Source: Actinomycetota bacterium
GTDB taxonomy: Bacteria > Actinomycetota > Humimicrobiia > Humimicrobiales > Humimicrobiaceae
Assembly: GCA_013202875.1 (NCBI GenBank)
Contig: JABMRD010000104.1
Location: 1 to 44,344, forward strand
Length of the DNA: 44,344 bases
Direction of reading: 5' to 3'
The notes beneath the pieces were generated by a model, which made no database searches, was not told where the DNA came from, and worked only from the letters and a program-made list of their open reading frames with translations. Both the position numbers and the translations under genes were made by a program. Position 1 is the stretch's first letter, and the number at the start of each line of letters is the position of its first letter. Below are positions 41,519 to 44,344 of this stretch, one piece after another.

Positions 41519-42013
41519 ATTGGGCTCCTTCTAAGACTAATTATTAATGGTTTTTAGCTTAGAAGTGAGCCTGTATCTATTTAAGGTTTAATTCAAGTAC
41601 CAGGTACTAAAATTGGGACACATCCTGAATCAAGAGATGTCAGGAAAATAAATGTTCAAATTTCAAACTCTGAGCAGATGATTAAAAAAATATTGGAGTT
41701 AGTCTATAAGCCGAGTTATAAACTAAAAATACTTTTCATTTAATTCTTATACTATTTTATCGCTCCTAAACATCAAAAAGTATATTAAATATATTTAAAT
41801 TCTACTAAAATAAAAGTTCTACGCTAAAGTATTTGTGGACATTGATTTTACTTTAGTATATATGTATAATTATGTAAATACATAAATATAATTATTTTAC
41901 AAACAAAATGTTTATTTCATATTGGCAGCGGAAGATATTGTGATAAACTATGGAATAAAGCAAATATCCTTCCGTCTTAAGATTTAAAAATTGCTGAAAG
42001 GATGTGATGGGCT
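41519..42013. other. AT-rich gap with a coding scrap
   Basis: A + strand open frame without a good start (41585-41743) codes for a peptide that includes VPGTKIGTHPESRDVRK and ends at TAA. It looks like a leftover of a larger protein. The 3' part is extremely AT-rich and contains an inverted repeat CTAAAGTA/TACTTTAG (41824-41856). I see no intact gene. Confidence 0.4.
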
Positions 42014-42484
42014 GTGGGTAATAAAATTCCAGGAAGAAAATCGAATGAGAAAGTAACTTCAGATTTATCGAGGCTTCTGGAGAATAAGGATTTTAAGTCC
42101 GAAGAGGACCTGAAAGACTTTTTAGGAAGTATAGACATAAATAAAAAAATCCCGGATATACCTCCAAAAAGTGCCACAGAGCTTGCGCAGGATATTATAT
42201 ATGATGCATGGGAAGCAAGCAGCCCTTGGATTTAATAAATATGTACCTGATTATTTAACCGGTAAAAAGGCTTTTCCAGATATATTGCCTGACAGGATTA
42301 CTATGGGTGGCGAAGACGAAGCTTATTGTTATGCCTGGAGATATAGAAAATCCTGGGGAAAGGTTCCTGGTGCCATTTCCTGATTAATGGAGCAAACAGG
42401 GATAAGGACCATTTCCAGAGTCGGCCGCAATGACCCCTGTCCCTGCGGGAGCGGCAAGAAATATAAGAAGTGTTGCGGAGCATA
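42014..42484 (+). pseudogene. Broken SEC-C motif protein
   Basis: Three pieces of one protein lie in order. The N-terminal part (GTG 42014) ends in ATELAQDIIYDAWEAS and a stop. A middle part in another frame carries YVPDYLTGKKAFPDILPDRI, GGEDEAYCYAWRY and WGKVPGAIS, then TGA. After this stop, in the same frame, comes a SEC-C zinc motif ([20 protein letters not shown]) to 42484. The jump from YDAWEA straight to the C-terminal block, compared with intact relatives as I recall them, implies a large internal deletion, a frameshift and a Trp-to-stop change. It is not functional as one protein. Confidence 0.7.
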
Positions 42485-42604
42485 ATAAGTTCCTGAAGCT
42501 TTCATCTTTCTTTGATTATTAATATATTTTCAACATCACTCATTTGTTTCTTAAATAATCCTCTCAATATTTATTAGCCTTTTCAATTTCCTTAACTGGT
42601 GTTT

Positions 42605-43474
42605 TTATTTTCTCAATCCTGCCCAATAATCTTGCAAAAGAGAAAAAGCTTCCAGCATTGTCTTTTTCGTAATACCGCAATCTTGAGCCATTCTTGCGTA
42701 ACTATCCTCCAGAATGTCAGGCGGTATTTCCAATGCCTGAGGCATATCATGTGTATTGCGTAGTTTAAATGTTGCTTCAATTGCTGATATTACCAATTTC
42801 TTATCAGGGAGCTCCTGTTCAATAATTAAAACCAAATCAACTAAATCTCTTATACGTGAAAAAGGTCGTTTTTCACGGGGATATGAATATGCGTGTATTT
42901 TTTCCGCGAAATGCTGTTCAACCGGTAACATAGCCACACATATCGGCTTTATTCCAGCAAATCCTAAAATATCATCACCTTTTTTCCATTCAGCCTCAGA
43001 GATAACCGCATCACCAATCCCTATATCAATATGAAATTTTGTAAAAACTCGGTTAGCAACTCTTGCCTCAACCGGATAACGCCACCCACCATATATCGTC
43101 TGGTTAAATTCTCTTATAGGAAGTCCAATATAAAATTGAAACCAATCAGACATATCTTTCTTAGCTTCCGTCTGAAGCAACTCACGAATTGTATTTTCAT
43201 TGGGATTTTTCATATGGGGTATTGAAAAATCAATATCCTTAGTCGTTCTCGCCAAACCATGAAACCGCAATTCCAAAGCATACCCACCTTTTAGCAGCCA
43301 TTGTTGATTTGGGCTGCTTGATTCAAATAATCGTGCGAGAAACCTGTCAAATGTGACCCGCCTTCGTAAACGGTCTAATGGAATCGATTGTTCATAAGCG
43401 ATATTTTTGAGCCTCTCTTCAAGGGCCCGCCTGAAAGAAGCCGCATCATTATATTTTTTAAAATCAGTAGTCAT
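42605..43474 (-). CDS. AbiEii/AbiGii-family nucleotidyltransferase toxin
   Basis: This is the toxin of a type IV toxin-antitoxin, phage-defence pair. This 289-aa protein has the DNA polymerase beta-like nucleotidyltransferase core WLLKGGYALELR (G63-G64) and TTKDIDFS (D80, D82), then IDIGIGDAV and an EKIHAYSYPREKRPFSRIRDLVDL helix block of the COG2253 family. AbiEii-type toxins modify cellular RNA with nucleotides; which RNA here is unknown. Its ATG shares one base with the TAA of the antitoxin gene (TAATG), so the two are coupled. Confidence 0.92.
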   Translation of the reverse strand: MTTDFKKYNDAASFRRALEERLKNIAYEQSIPLDRLRRRVTFDRFLARLFESSSPNQQWLLKGGYALELRFHGLARTTKDIDFSIPHMKNPNENTIRELLQTEAKKDMSDWFQFYIGLPIREFNQTIYGGWRYPVEARVANRVFTKFHIDIGIGDAVISEAEWKKGDDILGFAGIKPICVAMLPVEQHFAEKIHAYSYPREKRPFSRIRDLVDLVLIIEQELPDKKLVISAIEATFKLRNTHDMPQALEIPPDILEDSYARMAQDCGITKKTMLEAFSLLQDYWAGLRK

Positions 43475-44085
43475 TAGGTTTTCTCGCGATTATTTTTCAT
43501 CTTTTTAAAAACTATCATTATTTTTTCTTTTGCCTTTTCCGGCATTTCCGCGCTCACGATATCAATAATCTGGATCATTCCCTTATCACAGGCCTCTTGT
43601 ATGGCTTGTTCAAGATAATCTATACTGAAATTTGACCCGGCAGAATCAATTATTGTACGAAGAGGATTTGTAACAAAAAAACCTTCTCTTTGCTCTTTTT
43701 CATCATCCGAGATTCTCCCTCTGTAAATAACACATCCTTTAGGTGCTTTTTTTCTAAATCCCGGAGGAACCGTAAAATAGATTTTTGATGGCATAACATC
43801 GCTGAGATCATGAATGCTAAGCGCTGATTCATGGGAAATAACAGCTTGCGTCCGGCCATTGCGATCTCTGCTCCAGAGGGACCATCTAACGAAGTCCTCA
43901 TCAGGTGAATTTGGAAATTGTGCCAGCCTAAAAATACCCCTATCAATTTCAAGCCACTCACCATTTTGCTTGTAATGGGTATGCATTCTATAGGAAAATC
44001 CAGCACGAATAGCTTGTTTTGCTGTAAAATAGCCCTGCTGAAGCGAAGCAGTTTCAAATAGTTTTTGTTTTTTTGTTTTTTCCAT
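43474..44085 (-). CDS. AbiEi-family antitoxin and autorepressor
   Basis: This is the antitoxin of the AbiE pair. It has an N-terminal winged helix (QQGYFTAKQAIRAGFSYRMH) and then the AbiEi antitoxin region (EWLEIDRGIFRLAQFPNSPD, VISHESALSIHDLSDVMPSKIYFTVP, VTNPLRTIIDS). AbiEi proteins both neutralise the toxin and repress their own promoter. Two palindromes sit in this promoter (44100-44118 and 44149-44167). I chose ATG 44085 over TTG 44094. About 203 aa. Confidence 0.9.
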   Translation of the reverse strand: MEKTKKQKLFETASLQQGYFTAKQAIRAGFSYRMHTHYKQNGEWLEIDRGIFRLAQFPNSPDEDFVRWSLWSRDRNGRTQAVISHESALSIHDLSDVMPSKIYFTVPPGFRKKAPKGCVIYRGRISDDEKEQREGFFVTNPLRTIIDSAGSNFSIDYLEQAIQEACDKGMIQIIDIVSAEMPEKAKEKIMIVFKKMKNNREKT

Positions 44086-44099
44086 AATATGCAATACCT

Positions 44100-44118
44100 A
44101 TATTTATGTAATAAATAT
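44100..44118. promoter_or_regulatory. abiE operator IR1
   Basis: ATATTTA and TAAATAT face each other around TGTAA, a perfect 7-bp inverted repeat that lies where the -10 of the abiE promoter is expected. Confidence 0.6.
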
Positions 44119-44148
44119 ACACCCTTTTTAGATTTTGTAAAGCATATT

Positions 44149-44167
44149 TATTACATTATATGTAATA
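44149..44167. promoter_or_regulatory. abiE operator IR2
   Basis: TATTACAT and ATGTAATA face each other around TAT, a perfect 8-bp inverted repeat. Its complement shares ATGTAATAAATAT with IR1, 49 bp away, so one protein can bind both. Confidence 0.6.
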
Positions 44168-44213
44168 TTTGTGCAAAATCTAATAATTATTCGAAAGTAA
44201 TGTTCATACATGA

Positions 44214-44344
44214 CATAACACACGTCTTATACAAAAGATATATGAAGTTGATCCCCTCACCTGCCCAAAGTGTGGGGGAGATATGAGGATAATCGCCTTT
44301 ATTGAAGATTATAAGATTGTTAAGAAGATACTTGATTATGTGGG
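44214..44344 (+). mobile_element. C-terminal part of an IS91-like transposase (runs off the window)
   Basis: The frame is open from just after a TGA at 44211 to the last base. It codes for RLIQKIYEVDPLTCPKCGG, then DMRIIAFIEDYKIVKKILDY, the typical tail of IS91/IS801-type transposases with a CPKCGG zinc knuckle. No start or upstream part is present, so the copy is truncated at its 5' side. It marks a mobile-element scar beside the AbiE genes. Confidence 0.65.

Noticed and set aside
41824-41856. Inverted repeat CTAAAGTA/TACTTTAG as an IS end
   Set aside because: It is short, in extremely AT-rich DNA, with no target duplication or transposase that I could place around it.
42373-42380. TGA read as Trp or selenocysteine in the SEC-C protein
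   Set aside because: TGA ends several intact genes here (bS22, for example), no SECIS-like element is evident, and the same gene also has a frameshift and a deletion.

Overview
The window is AT-rich bacterial DNA, most likely from an uncultured, anaerobic, low-GC relative of the Actinomycetota. The main reason is a tiny gene at 18696-18791 that encodes the 31-residue basic ribosomal protein bS22 (AURKAIP1/COX24 type), which is characteristic of Actinobacteria. A B12-dependent (class II) ribonucleotide reductase fits an anaerobe or facultative anaerobe. The lineage call is an inference from few markers.

Layout. 1-8229 holds housekeeping and envelope genes: a heterodimeric ABC exporter (first half cut by the window edge), plsY, nrdR, a bacterial release-factor-like protein, an LpxL-type acyltransferase, a shortened PlsC-like protein and a methyltransferase. 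8230-12220 is an accessory stretch. Four unrelated genes, all on the minus strand (catalase, DUF454 membrane protein, GyrI-like protein, AhpD-like protein), are separated by five copies of one ~60-bp GC-headed repeat in a single orientation, with a tRNA-3'-end-like relic at the outer edge. 12479-14783 has an ABC-2 export pair and a macro-domain hydrolase. 14793-19729 holds nrdJ with a LAGLIDADG intein placed exactly at its radical cysteine, then a divergent bS22/homocysteine methyltransferase operon. Between them lie a well-formed NrdR box pair (controlling nrdJ) and a nested palindrome set (facing bS22). 19777-24092 holds a DUF4380 gene with a structured leader and a PadR-HAAS-DUF4097-GIN envelope operon with an operator inside its promoter spacer. 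24408-27194 has a nitroreductase and a second ABC-2 pair.

28049-40956 is a single-strand sugar-acid utilisation region. A GntR/FCD regulator heads a 2-hydroxyacid dehydrogenase, an RraA-like aldolase, a KDPG aldolase fused to a VOC-like tail, a KDG kinase, an HpcH aldolase, a ribose-type ABC importer (binding protein, two-domain ATPase, permease), an M24 family protein, an SDR dehydrogenase and a LarA-like (DUF2088) protein. Together they would import a sugar acid or its precursor, oxidise or epimerise it, and channel it through 2-keto-3-deoxy intermediates to pyruvate. The substrate cannot be read from sequence. 40973-44344 is a decayed, mobile-element-like end: an orphan small gene, a broken SEC-C protein gene, an AbiE toxin-antitoxin pair with two palindromes in its promoter, and the C-terminus of an IS91-like transposase running off the edge.

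The strongest candidates for something undescribed are the repeat-separated gene array (8301-12220) and the LarA-like enzyme in the sugar-acid cluster. The clearest regulatory story is nrdR in the same window as a 32-bp-phased NrdR box pair in front of the intein-bearing nrdJ.
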